Below are positions 19,256 through 32,452 of a DNA stretch of 64,000 nt, piece after piece; the first letter of the stretch is position 1; each line of letters opens with the position of its first letter. Origin of the DNA: Gammaproteobacteria bacterium. Its GTDB lineage: Bacteria > Pseudomonadota > Gammaproteobacteria > Enterobacterales > Alteromonadaceae. The stretch lies in assembly GCA_018825965.1 (NCBI GenBank), contig JAHKAA010000007.1, positions 1-64,000 on the forward strand, written 5' to 3'. Both the position numbers and the translations under genes were made by a program. Below the pieces are notes generated by a model. It was not told the origin of the DNA and did not search any database. It saw nothing but the letters and a program-made list of their open reading frames with translations.

Positions 19256-20542
19256 ATGAAAGTATTAGTAATAGGTGGTGGTGGTCGTGAACATGCTCTG
19301 GCATGGAAAGCAGCACAATCGGCTCATGTCACACAAGTCTTTGTAGCTCCGGGCAACGCAGGTACTGCGCTCGAAGCGAATCTGACCAACCTGGCTATAG
19401 CAGCAGACGATGTGCCAGCCCTGACCGCCTTTGCCAAAAGCGAAGGCATAGCTTTGACTATAGTGGGCCCTGAAGCCCCACTGGCCAAAGGTGTGGTTGA
19501 TACCTTCCGTCAGCAGGGTCTGGCTATTTTTGGCCCGACCCAAGCCTCTGCTCAGTTAGAAAGTTCGAAAGCTTTTGCCAAAGACTTTTTGGCCCGTCAT
19601 AAAATTCCAACTGCATCTTATGCCAACTTTACAGAGATTGAACCGGCCAAAGCTTACGTTCAGGCAAATGGCACTCCTATAGTGATCAAGGCCGATGGTT
19701 TAGCTGCAGGCAAAGGCGTGATTATCGCCCAGACTGAAGCTGAAGCTTTTGCTGCTATTGACGATATGCTTGCTGGTAACAAGTTTGGTTCTGCCGGCAG
19801 CCGTGTCGTAATTGAAGAGTTTTTAACAGGTGAAGAAGCCTCCTTTATTGTGATGGTCGACGGCACTCACGCTTTGGCTTTTGCTTCATCTCAGGATCAT
19901 AAAGCCCGTGATGATGGCGACAAAGGCCCAAACACGGGTGGCATGGGTGCTTATTCTCCAGCACCAGTGGTCACACCAGAGGTGCATGACTGGGTGATGC
20001 AAAATGTCATTTACCCAACAGTCAATGGTATGGCCTCTGAAGGTCATGTTTATACTGGCTTTTTGTATGCAGGTTTGATGGTCTCGCCAGATGGTACCTG
20101 TAAAGTGCTGGAATTTAACTGTCGTTTTGGTGACCCTGAAACTCAGCCTATTATGATGCGTTTACAGTCCGACTTAGTGGAACTGTGTCAGGCTGCTGTG
20201 GAGGGTAAATTAGCCCAGCAAGAGATTAAATTCGACAGCCGTGCTGCAGTAGGTGTAGTGCTGGCCGCTGGTGGTTATCCTGATGATTACCGCAAAGGTG
20301 ATGTGATCTCTGGTTTACCTACAGAAGACAGCCGTGAAGCCAAAGTATTCCACGCTGGCACTGTATTAAAAGATGGTCAGGTGCTGACTGCTGGCGGTCG
20401 TGTACTCTGCGCTACAGCTTTAGGTGTCAATGTCACTGCGGCACAAAAAGCAGCCTACGAGCTGACAGATAAAGTGCAGTGGGACGGCGTCTTTAGCCGC
20501 CGGGATATTGGCTATCGCGCCATCAAACGCGAAAATAATTAA
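19256..20542 (+). CDS. purD: Phosphoribosylamine--glycine ligase
   Basis: PurD (GAR synthetase) joins glycine to phosphoribosylamine in the second step of purine synthesis. The 428-residue ATP-grasp protein starts MKVLVIGGGGREHALAWKAA and shows IKADGLAAGKGVIIA, IEEFLTGEEASF, PNTGGMGAYSPAP and EFNCRFGDPETQ. I chose the ATG at 19256 rather than an in-frame codon at 19235, because this is the conserved start. In many relatives purD follows purH, but here a terminator precedes it and no purH is nearby. An ERIC-like repeat begins at the base after the stop codon and a strong terminator follows. Confidence 0.98.
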   Translation: MKVLVIGGGGREHALAWKAAQSAHVTQVFVAPGNAGTALEANLTNLAIAADDVPALTAFAKSEGIALTIVGPEAPLAKGVVDTFRQQGLAIFGPTQASAQLESSKAFAKDFLARHKIPTASYANFTEIEPAKAYVQANGTPIVIKADGLAAGKGVIIAQTEAEAFAAIDDMLAGNKFGSAGSRVVIEEFLTGEEASFIVMVDGTHALAFASSQDHKARDDGDKGPNTGGMGAYSPAPVVTPEVHDWVMQNVIYPTVNGMASEGHVYTGFLYAGLMVSPDGTCKVLEFNCRFGDPETQPIMMRLQSDLVELCQAAVEGKLAQQEIKFDSRAAVGVVLAAGGYPDDYRKGDVISGLPTEDSREAKVFHAGTVLKDGQVLTAGGRVLCATALGVNVTAAQKAAYELTDKVQWDGVFSRRDIGYRAIKRENN

Positions 20543-20667
20543 ATACCCGTCGTCCTTGAAGCTGCAGCTTTGTTGACTTCGCCTCTCGCCCCAGTCACAT
20601 AGGTAAACTATGCTCCTGGGGTCTCGCTGGCTTGTCGCCTAACTGCAACATCAATTACTTAGGGTAT
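20543..20667 (+). repeat. ERIC-like intergenic repeat, copy 1
   Basis: A 125-bp element that begins with ATACCC directly after the purD stop and ends with GGGTAT. It has complementary ends (CTTGAAGCTGCAG near one end, CTGCAACATCAATTACTT near the other) and a core with CCCCAGTCACATAGG and CTATGCTCCTGGGG. The core agrees with the ERIC/IRU consensus as I remember it. It matches copy 3 (51679-51804, inverted) along its length. Confidence 0.85.
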
Positions 20668-20679
20668 AGTTTTATATCT

Positions 20680-20706
20680 AAGGCGCCGTTCGGCGCCTTT
20701 GTTATT
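20680..20706 (+). terminator. Intrinsic terminator after purD
   Basis: AAGGCGCCG (20680-20688) and CGGCGCCTT (20691-20699) form a perfect stem with a TT loop, followed by TGTTATTT. It is strong and ends the purD transcript beyond the ERIC-like repeat. Confidence 0.85.
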
Positions 20707-20812
20707 TGATCTGCGCCATCCACAGCAATTTCATACGAAATTCAACGATTTGCCCTTGTAGATTTTTCTGAGTGCCTTAGGCTGTACAGATCTGTTTTAA
20801 AGGACTTTTTTG

Positions 20813-22591
20813 ATGAAATTATCCATTTTTACTTTACTGCTGCTCTCTGCTGGATCCTTTGGTGTATCTGCTACTTGTCAGACCGAAACCCCTGTTGCTG
20901 CTATTCAGGGCGTAGGTCAACAAAGCCCGCTGCTGAATAAAACTGTATCCACTTCAGGTGTAGTCACAGCAGTGTTGTATCCGGGCAGTAAGGCAGCAGG
21001 GGTTTTGCTGCAAAGCCTGACTCCAGACAACAATCCAAAAACCAGCGAAGCTTTATTTATTGCTGACAAAGAGCTGGCTCGAACCGCTAAACCAGGTCAG
21101 CAATTGCAAGTGAAAGGTAAAGTCGATGAACTCAATGGCATGACAGCTTTGGTGGATGTAAAAACCTCAGTCTGTGGTCAACAAGCAGCACCAACTCCTT
21201 TCATGGCTAAACTGCCGGTTCAATCCACACAAGACTGGGAAGCTCTGGAAGGCCAGTATTTGTCCTTTCCGCAAGCCTTAATAGTCAACGACACTTATCC
21301 GTTAGCACGTTATGGCGAAATTTTACTGGCCGATAAAAGACTCTGGATAGCCACAGATTTATACAGACCAGGTAAAGAAGCAAACCAGTTGGAGCAACAG
21401 CAACAGTTAAGTCAGCTCTGGCTGGATGATGGTATTTTTGAGCAAAACCCAGATCCTGTGATCTTCCCTGACGGCAATTTATCTGCCACTAATACGGTTC
21501 GGATAGGGGATACAGTACAAAACCTGCAGGGTTATCTGATTGAAACCCAACAGGGTTATCGCTTAGTGGCAGCGCAACGTCCTGAATTTGTTGCAACTAA
21601 TGCCAGGCCTGCTGCCCCTAAAGCCAAAGCCGCTGATCATATCCGGGTCGCTAGTTTTAACGTGCTGAACTTTTTTACCGGCGAAACTGCGGCTAGCCCT
21701 TTCCCTACCCGCCGCGGCGCTACGGATGCCAATGAGCTACAACGCCAACAAGCCAAAATGATAGCGGCTTTATCCGCTATGGATGCAGATGTCATAGGTT
21801 TGCTGGAAGTAGAGAACAATGGTTTTGCTGAACGCAGTGCTTTGGCCACTTTAGTTCGTGAGCTGAATAAAGCCTTAGGAGAGCAGCGTTATGCTTTTGT
21901 GCAGCCGCAACAGGCGTTAGGGGGGGACGCTATTAAAGTGGCTCTTATCTACAACCAACATAAAGTCACAGAAGCTGGTAAAGCAGTGATGATTACCGAA
22001 GGCCCCTTTGCTTATGGTTCGAGAGCCCCTTTGACTCAGACATTTAAAGCCAAATCCACAGAAAGCCTTTTTACTGTCAGTGTGAATCACTTTAAATCCA
22101 AAGGCAGTTGCCCTGATAAGCAATCCGATACAACAGACAAAGGTAACAGGGATAACAAAGACGGCCAGGGCTGCTGGAATCAGTCCCGTGTGGAGGCTGC
22201 TAAAGCCTTAACAGCCTGGTTGAAAACTCAACCTACAGCTGTCGATACCCCGCATCAGCTCGTGATTGGTGATTTAAATGCCTACCGTCAGGAAGATCCG
22301 ATTTATACACTGGAACAAGCTGGCTGGATGCATCTGGCGCCACGGGGTGAAGCCGGGCATTATTCCTATGTCTTCAGGGGCCGCACAGGTTCATTGGACC
22401 ATGCCCTCGCCAGCAAAAGCATGGCAAAACATCTGACTTTGTTCCAGCACTGGAATATCAATGCCGACGAGCCAGCCGTTTTGGATTACAACACAGAGTT
22501 TAAATCAAAAGCTCAGCAACAAAGCTTGTATGCACCAGATCCGTTCCGCTCATCAGATCATGACCCGGTGCTGATTGACTTTAAGTTTTAA
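20813..22591 (+). CDS. ExeM/NucH-type extracellular endonuclease/exonuclease/phosphatase
   Basis: A 592-residue secreted protein with a Sec signal (about 1-20, cut after GVSA). An N-terminal OB-like part (about 25-270) resembles that of bacterial extracellular nucleases. The C-terminal endonuclease/exonuclease/phosphatase domain starts at about 283 and shows IRVASFNVLNFFTGE, DVIGLLEVENNGF, GDLNAYRQEDPI and the terminal SSDHDPVLIDF. This domain layout is that of ExeM/NucH nucleases that degrade extracellular DNA, but shorter than Shewanella ExeM and without a visible lamin-tail or membrane anchor. The ATG at 20813 follows AAAGGA. Its stop codon overlaps the convergent TolB-like gene by four bases. 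Confidence 0.88.
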   Translation: MKLSIFTLLLLSAGSFGVSATCQTETPVAAIQGVGQQSPLLNKTVSTSGVVTAVLYPGSKAAGVLLQSLTPDNNPKTSEALFIADKELARTAKPGQQLQVKGKVDELNGMTALVDVKTSVCGQQAAPTPFMAKLPVQSTQDWEALEGQYLSFPQALIVNDTYPLARYGEILLADKRLWIATDLYRPGKEANQLEQQQQLSQLWLDDGIFEQNPDPVIFPDGNLSATNTVRIGDTVQNLQGYLIETQQGYRLVAAQRPEFVATNARPAAPKAKAADHIRVASFNVLNFFTGETAASPFPTRRGATDANELQRQQAKMIAALSAMDADVIGLLEVENNGFAERSALATLVRELNKALGEQRYAFVQPQQALGGDAIKVALIYNQHKVTEAGKAVMITEGPFAYGSRAPLTQTFKAKSTESLFTVSVNHFKSKGSCPDKQSDTTDKGNRDNKDGQGCWNQSRVEAAKALTAWLKTQPTAVDTPHQLVIGDLNAYRQEDPIYTLEQAGWMHLAPRGEAGHYSYVFRGRTGSLDHALASKSMAKHLTLFQHWNINADEPAVLDYNTEFKSKAQQQSLYAPDPFRSSDHDPVLIDFKF

Positions 22592-23493
22592 AGCTTACAA
22601 ACAAAGGCCAGCCGACTGCGCTCTTTATTGAGCGCAAAACGGCTAATTTCAGTGCCACAGTCTTTGGATAAATCTAACCACAAAGTCCAGTCTTGTTTGC
22701 CTGTGGCTTTCCACTGATAAATTTTCGTACCGGCAGACACCAATAACCTATCTGCCGACCACCAGACTAAATCTTGTCCTCCTGCCGGCAGCGCCAGTTC
22801 AGTTGCAGTGACTGTTGTCGTTTTTACATCGTAAAAGCTCAAATACAGCTGATCCTGTCTGGCCTGAGTGTAATACCCTTTTTCAGTACCAGGCTGCCAG
22901 CTTAAAGCCCGGCCTACCCCTGTCGCCAGCGTTGTTAACTTGCCGTTTTTATCCAGATAACGCACTGTGTGGTTGTCTTCTTGATCACCCAAAATAAACA
23001 ACAATAAATCCTGATGTGGTCCCCATGCATGATAACCAACACCTTTGGGCTCTGTTTTCAGCAAACTGCTGTTGCCTTGCCAGTCCACTTTCCATAATCG
23101 TTGCGTTTGATCCGCTTCTACCACCACAACAGAAACACCTGAACCATCAGGCAATAAAGTCGGTGAATATTCACTTAAGGCAGTTTTCGTCAGCACATCT
23201 TGTTTTTTATCCGCGATAACATAAACGCCAATATCGGTTTGCACCGCTGCATCTCCGCCCTGCTCCAGCGTAAAAAACAAGCTGTTCCCATCACCACTAA
23301 AAGCAGGCTGATTGATATAAGTTGCAGTGTCATTGATTTTTATGCTGTTAGAAACAGACAGATCTTTCGATAAATCAGCCAGATATAAATTGTATTGTGG
23401 CAAGGCAGCAGCCACTGGCAAAGCCATAACAGCCAAAGCAAGAGTAAACAATCGCACTTGATGGTCCTTTTTGTTAATCAGCAACAGCTTCAT
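22588..23493 (-). CDS. TolB-like/WD40 periplasmic beta-propeller protein
   Basis: A 301-residue protein with an N-terminal signal (MKLLLINKKDHQVRLFTLAL, cut near PVAAALP). Repeated propeller-type strands follow, such as YINQPAFSGDGNSLFFTL and SEYSPTLLPDGSGVSVVVV, which resemble TolB/PD40 blades. No catalytic motif is visible, so a binding or scaffolding role is likely. I chose the ATG at 23493 over a GTG six codons upstream. It is convergent with the nuclease gene and divergent from prkB with only 71 bases between starts. I do not recognise a named family member. Confidence 0.75.
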   Translation of the reverse strand: MKLLLINKKDHQVRLFTLALAVMALPVAAALPQYNLYLADLSKDLSVSNSIKINDTATYINQPAFSGDGNSLFFTLEQGGDAAVQTDIGVYVIADKKQDVLTKTALSEYSPTLLPDGSGVSVVVVEADQTQRLWKVDWQGNSSLLKTEPKGVGYHAWGPHQDLLLFILGDQEDNHTVRYLDKNGKLTTLATGVGRALSWQPGTEKGYYTQARQDQLYLSFYDVKTTTVTATELALPAGGQDLVWWSADRLLVSAGTKIYQWKATGKQDWTLWLDLSKDCGTEISRFALNKERSRLAFVCKL

Positions 23494-23564
23494 TACTGTG
23501 CTTGCAGTCACCTTACTTTATCCTTTATGGTAGGCGGCTGACAATTAACAGAACCAGGCTTTTT

Positions 23565-24458
23565 ATGTCTCACAAAAATCCCATCATTGCGGTCACAGGC
23601 TCGTCAGGTGCTGGCACAACCACCACTATGAGTGCCTTCTCCCATATATTCCGCAGCCTTGGTATTGATGCCGGTTTTGTTGCCGGGGACTGTTTTCACA
23701 AATACAGCAGACCAGAAATGGATCTGGAGATCCGTAAAGCCAAGGAACAAGGCAAACATATCAGCTATTTTGGTGCTGAAGCGAACGACTTCGCTGCGCT
23801 TGAGTCTCTGTTCTCCAGCTATGCCGAAACAGGCACAGGTAAAGTCCGGCAGTATTTGCATACCTTTGATGAAGCTGTGCCTTACAACCAACTGCCTGGG
23901 ACTTTTACCCCATGGCAGGATTTAAGACCCAATACCGATCTGTTGTTTTATGAAGGTTTGCATGGTGGTGTGGTCACTGAACAAAACAATGTGGCCCAAC
24001 ATGTGGACCTGCTCATAGGTATGGTGCCTATTGTCAACTTAGAATGGATCCAGAAAATTATCCGCGATACCTCTGAACGTGGTCATAGTCGTGAAGCTGT
24101 GATGTCGAGCATAGTACGCAGTATGGATGACTACGTGAATCAGATCACGCCACAGTTTTCCCGCACTCATATCAACTTTCAGCGCGTACCTACAGTCGAT
24201 ACATCTAACCCTTTCAGCGCCAAAGATATTCCGTCTTTAGATGAAAGTTTTGTGGTGATCCGTTTTCGTGGCATTAAACATGTCGATTTCCCTTACTACC
24301 TGCAAATGATCAACGGCGCTTTTATGTCGCGGGTCAATACACTGGTGGTACCTGGAGGAAAAATGAATTTAGCCATGGAGCTGATATTAACGCCGCTGGT
24401 CGAGCAGCTGATTATTAAGCGCCGTCAGGCCAGGGGGCAGATTAACTGGCTGGAATAG
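23565..24458 (+). CDS. prkB: Phosphoribulokinase-like kinase PrkB
   Basis: A 297-residue P-loop kinase of the phosphoribulokinase/uridine kinase family. The P-loop is GSSGAGTTT near residue 13, and the catalytic strand LLFYEGLHGG and VDLLIGMVPIVNLEWIQKI follow. It matches E. coli PrkB (about 290 residues), found in bacteria without a Calvin cycle; no RuBisCO genes are here. The physiological substrate is not settled. The ATG at 23565 (MSHKNPIIAVTGSSGAG) is the family start. E. coli prkB is also next to an OsmC gene (yhfA), as here, but crp does not follow in this window. Confidence 0.92.
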   Translation: MSHKNPIIAVTGSSGAGTTTTMSAFSHIFRSLGIDAGFVAGDCFHKYSRPEMDLEIRKAKEQGKHISYFGAEANDFAALESLFSSYAETGTGKVRQYLHTFDEAVPYNQLPGTFTPWQDLRPNTDLLFYEGLHGGVVTEQNNVAQHVDLLIGMVPIVNLEWIQKIIRDTSERGHSREAVMSSIVRSMDDYVNQITPQFSRTHINFQRVPTVDTSNPFSAKDIPSLDESFVVIRFRGIKHVDFPYYLQMINGAFMSRVNTLVVPGGKMNLAMELILTPLVEQLIIKRRQARGQINWLE

Positions 24459-24587
24459 ATACCCTTAGTACTTGAAGCCGCAGCTTTGTTGCCTGCCTGT
24501 TCCCGGCATTGGTTTGGCGTCGGGACGGGCGCGGATAAACCACGCCCCTACGTGTCGCCTCCCTGCAACTCCAATTACTTTGGGTAT
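24459..24587 (+). repeat. ERIC-like intergenic repeat, copy 2, with replaced core
   Basis: This 129-bp element begins with ATACCC directly after the prkB stop and ends with GGGTAT. Its outer arms match copies 1 and 3 (TACTTGAAGCCGCAGCTTTG and CTGCAACTCCAATTACTT). The central ERIC core is missing. In its place is unrelated GC-rich sequence with the GGGCGCGG/CCACGCCC palindrome also found beside der. It lies between the convergent genes prkB and speD. Confidence 0.75.
24524..24551. repeat. REP-like palindrome within ERIC copy 2
   Basis: GGGCGCGG (24527-24534) and CCACGCCC (24540-24547) pair with one mismatch around ATAAA, followed by CTAC. The pattern is the same as at 862-885. Confidence 0.5.
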
Positions 24588-24600
24588 AACAGGGCCTGAG

Positions 24601-25407
24601 TTATTCCAGTTCCGGTAAATTACGACCGTAAAAAATTTCCTGCATTTCGCGTTTTACTTTTTTGTTAATGACTTTGCGCTCAGCCGCGTCCAGTTCATCC
24701 ACACCAGTGCCAAAAAGGTAATTGTTTAAATCATACTCTTTGAGCATCATTTTGGTATGGAACAGGTTTTCCTGATACACATTTACATCCACCATCTGGA
24801 AGGCATTTTTGGTCTGCTTGTCCATAAAGTTCTGAATGGAATGAATAGGATGGTCTATATAGTGTTTCACCCCCTTTACATCACGGGTAAAACCTCGGAC
24901 ACGGTAATCTATGGTCACTATGTCCGACTCAAAACTGTGGATCAGGAAGTTCAGCGCCTTCAGTGGCGAAATTAAACCACAAGTTGAGACTTCAATATCT
25001 GCACGGAAAGTACAGATCCCATCCTGTGGATGTACTTCAGGGTAGGTATGCACACAGATATGGCTTTTATCTAAGTGAGCCACCACAGAATCCGGCAGTG
25101 GACCAGGGTTTTCTGAATTGTCCGGTGAGCCTTCAATCGGCTCCTCACAAACCAGAATAGTCACACTTGCCCCTTGAGGGTCGTAATCCTGCCGGGCAAT
25201 ATTTAAAATGTTTGCGCCTATAATATCCACTACTTCGCTGAGGATATCGGTCAGACGGTCCGCATTGTATTGCTCGTCGATGTAGGAGATATACTCCTGA
25301 CGATGTTGCTCAGTCTGGGCATAACAAATATCGTAAATGCTGAAACTCAGGCTTTTAGTCAGGTTATTAAAACCATGCAGTCTTAGTTTTTCAAAAGGTT
25401 TAACCAC
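24601..25407 (-). CDS. speD: S-adenosylmethionine decarboxylase proenzyme
   Basis: SpeD makes decarboxylated SAM, the aminopropyl donor for spermidine. The 268-residue proenzyme is of the E. coli class (about 264). The self-cleavage site is Lys114-Ser115 in [14 protein letters not shown], where the serine becomes the pyruvoyl group. The N-terminus [20 protein letters not shown] is the family signature. The start is GTG (25407). No speE is adjacent. The gene is convergent with prkB across an ERIC-like element. Confidence 0.97.
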   Translation of the reverse strand: MVKPFEKLRLHGFNNLTKSLSFSIYDICYAQTEQHRQEYISYIDEQYNADRLTDILSEVVDIIGANILNIARQDYDPQGASVTILVCEEPIEGSPDNSENPGPLPDSVVAHLDKSHICVHTYPEVHPQDGICTFRADIEVSTCGLISPLKALNFLIHSFESDIVTIDYRVRGFTRDVKGVKHYIDHPIHSIQNFMDKQTKNAFQMVDVNVYQENLFHTKMMLKEYDLNNYLFGTGVDELDAAERKVINKKVKREMQEIFYGRNLPELE

Positions 25408-25470
25408 GTCTTCTCTACCTCAATAGTCAGAGCTGTAGCCCAGTATAGAACAACAGCGCTGATACAATCT

Positions 25471-25899
25471 TTATTCAGCCTCAGGCCGCACTTCGGATTG
25501 TTTTACACTAAAAGAATGAGTCACTTCGACACTTTGTGACAACATAATAGAAACTGAACAGTATTTTTCAGCCGACAAATTCACTGCCTTTTCTACATGC
25601 TTTTCGCTGACGTTAAAGCCTGTCACGACAAAATGCAGATGAATTTTATTGAAAACACGAGGAATAGTTTCTACACGTTCGCCAGTTAAAATCACTTCAC
25701 AATCCGTGACTTGCTGTCTGGCTTTTTGCAAAATACTAACAACGTCCACCGAAGAACAGGCACCCGCTGCCATCAACACCATTTCCATAGGGCTTGGAGC
25801 TGCACTGCCTTCTTTGTGAGCATCAAACACCACATTATGACCACTGTCAGAGCGGCCAATAAAGGTCTGGTCACCGGCCCATTTTACGCTGGCTTGCAT
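25471..25899 (-). CDS. OsmC/Ohr family protein (YhfA-like)
   Basis: A 142-residue OsmC-fold protein. It has the two family cysteines, one in AAGACSSVDVVSIL and one in EKYCSVSIMLSQSVEVTHSF, which in OsmC and Ohr reduce peroxides. Length and the adjacent prkB suggest the YhfA subgroup rather than Ohr. Its substrate is unknown. It is 63 bases upstream of speD on the same strand, so the two might be co-transcribed. Confidence 0.88.
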   Translation of the reverse strand: MQASVKWAGDQTFIGRSDSGHNVVFDAHKEGSAAPSPMEMVLMAAGACSSVDVVSILQKARQQVTDCEVILTGERVETIPRVFNKIHLHFVVTGFNVSEKHVEKAVNLSAEKYCSVSIMLSQSVEVTHSFSVKQSEVRPEAE

Positions 25900-25968
25900 A
25901 GGAGATCCTGTTGTCCGTAGTAAAGAATGGCTATTTTACGGAAAACCGTCAGATGAGGCTAGTTAAGA

Positions 25969-26319
25969 TTAATCCATCAAAGCAGCAACAGCTGTATCAA
26001 ACAGATTTTTGATCAATAAAGATATTTCCTGAATCAGTTCAGTTTGCTGTTCAGTCGCAGGCTCTTCCAGTACTGAAGCTAATACTTCCTGAAAGTCATA
26101 CAGGATGCCGTCCACTTCCCGCACTATCATGCTGCGATGATTCATCTCTAATTCGGTATGCTGAGTACAGAGCTGAATAATTTGTTCAGCAATGGATTCT
26201 TCCAGCACTTCTCCCAGAGTTTTAGCGCCGGCGACGACCGGTCCTCGTTGTTCAAACAGCGACAAATGTTCAGTCAGAAACTGGATCAGATGCTCGTAGC
26301 CGGGTTTATCAGTTACCAT
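25969..26319 (-). CDS. Small acidic helical protein, probable DUF3802 family
   Basis: A 116-residue soluble, acidic protein (MVTDKPGYEHLIQFLTEHLS) predicted to be nearly all alpha-helical, with no signal peptide or membrane segment. From memory it resembles the DUF3802 family of marine gammaproteobacteria, whose function is unknown. It contains two conserved-looking stretches, LGEVLEESIAEQIIQL and IVREVDGILYDFQEVLA. It lies between the OsmC gene and the ast operon. Confidence 0.65.
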   Translation of the reverse strand: MVTDKPGYEHLIQFLTEHLSLFEQRGPVVAGAKTLGEVLEESIAEQIIQLCTQHTELEMNHRSMIVREVDGILYDFQEVLASVLEEPATEQQTELIQEISLLIKNLFDTAVAALMD

Positions 26320-26440
26320 ACAAAAGGGACACCTTTAGTGCACAACACTAGATACAGGGCTTTATCTGCGCTTGACAGAAAAGCGCGGATAATTTGCCGA
26401 TAAGTGAATGTCATTTAAGCAAATTTTGTTTGATAAAACA

Positions 26441-26461
26441 AATCGGGGCATAGCCCCGATT
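26441..26461 (-). terminator. Intrinsic terminator of the ast operon
   Basis: AATCGGGGC (26441-26449) and GCCCCGATT (26453-26461) form a perfect stem with a three-base loop. On the minus strand it is followed by TGTTTTATC. It lies 34 bases beyond the astD stop. Confidence 0.8.
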
Positions 26462-26494
26462 AAAATAAAACCTAAAAAACTGACTTTGTCAGGA

Positions 26495-29018
<2,524 letters not shown>

Positions 29019-29116
29019 AGTCGCTTACTCCAGTTATTGTGCTTCAGAGCGCCTTTGAAAAGGCGCTTCATTTTTTGCTTTATTGTTATGTAGTCAAACA
29101 GTGTTCGAGGCTAAAT

Positions 29117-30656
<1,540 letters not shown>

Positions 30657-31775
30657 TTATTCAAAAGACAGCTTTTTCAGGTCAAGTTGTGACAACATTT
30701 TACGCATTTCATTATGAACGCCAGCGTCGTTTAACGCTTTATTCGCTTCTTCCACATCCAGTCGCTGTTCATGCACCAGAAACTTCACCTGCACATAAGT
30801 GTTGGCTTGTTTGACAACACGGGTTAAATCACTGCAACTGCTTAATGGTGTGTCATCCGCGATCTGGTCCAGAATTGCAGCCAGCGGCATACGTTTTAAT
30901 TGCCAGCGCGCTATTAAATCGGCACTGATAATAGCGGCAAACTCTTCAATGCTGCTGGATAAGAAGCCAGCGTCAGCATCTAAAGCTTCTAACGCATCTG
31001 TCAGTTCATTATCGCGGGCATCACGGGCCCGTAATAACTCTGTACGTTTCACCTGGGCATAACTGCGTATGTAGTTGCGGATCACCACCATATGACCCAT
31101 GGTCTGGAACATAGCAGCACAAAAAGCAACAAAACCATTTAAGCCTTGTGCGTTGGCAATCTCACGGGCAGCTATAGCTGTGGCCAAAGAGTATTCCCAT
31201 ATTTTGACTTTAAATTGAGCAAAAGGGTCTGTGGAATGCGGGATACAGTGCCGGAACGCATATACAGGAACCAGAGCTTGCAAAGCTTCTATGCCCAGGA
31301 ATCTTAATGCGGTTTTAATATCTTTTACCAAATTGCCTGAGCTGGTTTTATTACGGTAACGCGGCTGGTTCACTAAACGCAGCACATCTTCCTTCATCCA
31401 TTCCACTTTACTGATCAGCGGATCCAACTGGTTTAAGGTGACGGCTTTTGCACTTAAAGCGTCAATTAATGCCGGAAAGTTGGGCCCTAAATCAAATAAT
31501 GAACTGCTGATCACTTCGATGCTGCTCAGGCGTTGCATCAGCTCCTGTGCCACTTCGTCGTGCAGATGCGCCTGAGTAAAGTCGAGGAAAATCTTTTTGG
31601 CGTTTTCACCAGACTGGCGGGCTTCGAGTGCTTTACGTTCGACCTCCAGCATAGGCCGCTGTTCATTAGTACTTTGCTGGTTTTTTAAATAACGTAAACG
31701 TTTCTGATTAGGATCAACACCAATCAGATTATCAATAAACAGTTGCTCCAGAGAGGAGAAAGAAGACAAAGACAT
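30657..31775 (-). CDS. HDOD domain protein
   Basis: A 372-residue cytoplasmic protein with an HDOD domain at about 95-310, the HD-related output domain without an intact metal-binding HD pair. Segments such as LVKDIKTALRFLGIEALQAL and WEYSLATAIAAREIANAQGL are typical. HDOD proteins act in signalling and in motility or biofilm control in several proteobacteria. No receiver or GGDEF domain is attached. I chose the ATG at 31775 over a GTG two codons earlier. The neighbour pabA is 35 bases upstream on the same strand. Confidence 0.85.
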   Translation of the reverse strand: MSLSSFSSLEQLFIDNLIGVDPNQKRLRYLKNQQSTNEQRPMLEVERKALEARQSGENAKKIFLDFTQAHLHDEVAQELMQRLSSIEVISSSLFDLGPNFPALIDALSAKAVTLNQLDPLISKVEWMKEDVLRLVNQPRYRNKTSSGNLVKDIKTALRFLGIEALQALVPVYAFRHCIPHSTDPFAQFKVKIWEYSLATAIAAREIANAQGLNGFVAFCAAMFQTMGHMVVIRNYIRSYAQVKRTELLRARDARDNELTDALEALDADAGFLSSSIEEFAAIISADLIARWQLKRMPLAAILDQIADDTPLSSCSDLTRVVKQANTYVQVKFLVHEQRLDVEEANKALNDAGVHNEMRKMLSQLDLKKLSFE

Positions 31776-31810
31776 AACCACCCTTTAGTTTGTGTGTTGG
31801 CACACCTTAT

Positions 31811-32404
31811 TTATCCATTATTGTTCAGGCCTTTGCACAATGTCAGAAAGTTCTGCAATAACTGATGACCTTGCTCAGTTAATATCGCCTCGGGATGAAA
31901 TTGCACCCCATGCACAGGTAACTTTTTATGCGACAGGGCCATAATTTCCGGCTGTTCTGCTTCGGTCCAGGCTTCAATACTAAAGTCATCCGGCACTGAA
32001 TGACGATCAACAACCAATGAGTGGTAGCGAGTTACATCCAAAGGATTATTTAACCCCTGAAACAAGCCCCGCTCTTTGTGTTTAATCAGCGAGTTTTTAC
32101 CATGCATCACAGTTTTAGCCCGCACCACTTTAGCCCCAAAAGCCTGAGCTATTGCCTGATGACCTAAACATACCCCTAAAATAGGAATTTGTCCTGCAAA
32201 ATGCTGAATAGCGGCCAGTGAAATTCCCGCCTGATCAGGACTACAAGGACCAGGGGAAATCACAAGGCAGGAAGGCCGGATTGCAGCTATTTGAGTCAGA
32301 CTGATTTCATCGTTACGCCTTACCAGTACCTGCTCCCCTAATTCAGCAAAATACTGAACTAAATTGTAGGTAAAAGAATCGTAATTATCTATCAATACAA
32401 TCAT
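31811..32404 (-). CDS. pabA: Aminodeoxychorismate/anthranilate synthase glutaminase subunit
   Basis: PabA releases ammonia from glutamine for PabB (folate) and in some bacteria for TrpE (tryptophan). The 197-residue class I glutamine amidotransferase has the nucleophile Cys79 (GVCLGHQAI) and the His170/Glu172 pair (VQFHPEAI). Length fits PabA/TrpG. No pabB or trpE is adjacent. It lies next to trpS, the gene for charging tryptophan, as in the E. coli-like neighbourhood of this region. Confidence 0.94.
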   Translation of the reverse strand: MIVLIDNYDSFTYNLVQYFAELGEQVLVRRNDEISLTQIAAIRPSCLVISPGPCSPDQAGISLAAIQHFAGQIPILGVCLGHQAIAQAFGAKVVRAKTVMHGKNSLIKHKERGLFQGLNNPLDVTRYHSLVVDRHSVPDDFSIEAWTEAEQPEIMALSHKKLPVHGVQFHPEAILTEQGHQLLQNFLTLCKGLNNNG

Positions 32405-32452
32405 AACAATCCGGCTTTCAAAGTACGATGTCGCAACTTAACCCTAATTAAT

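Noticed and set aside
23565..24458. prkB as evidence for a Calvin cycle
   Set aside because: The protein is of the E. coli PrkB type and no RuBisCO or other Calvin gene is present.
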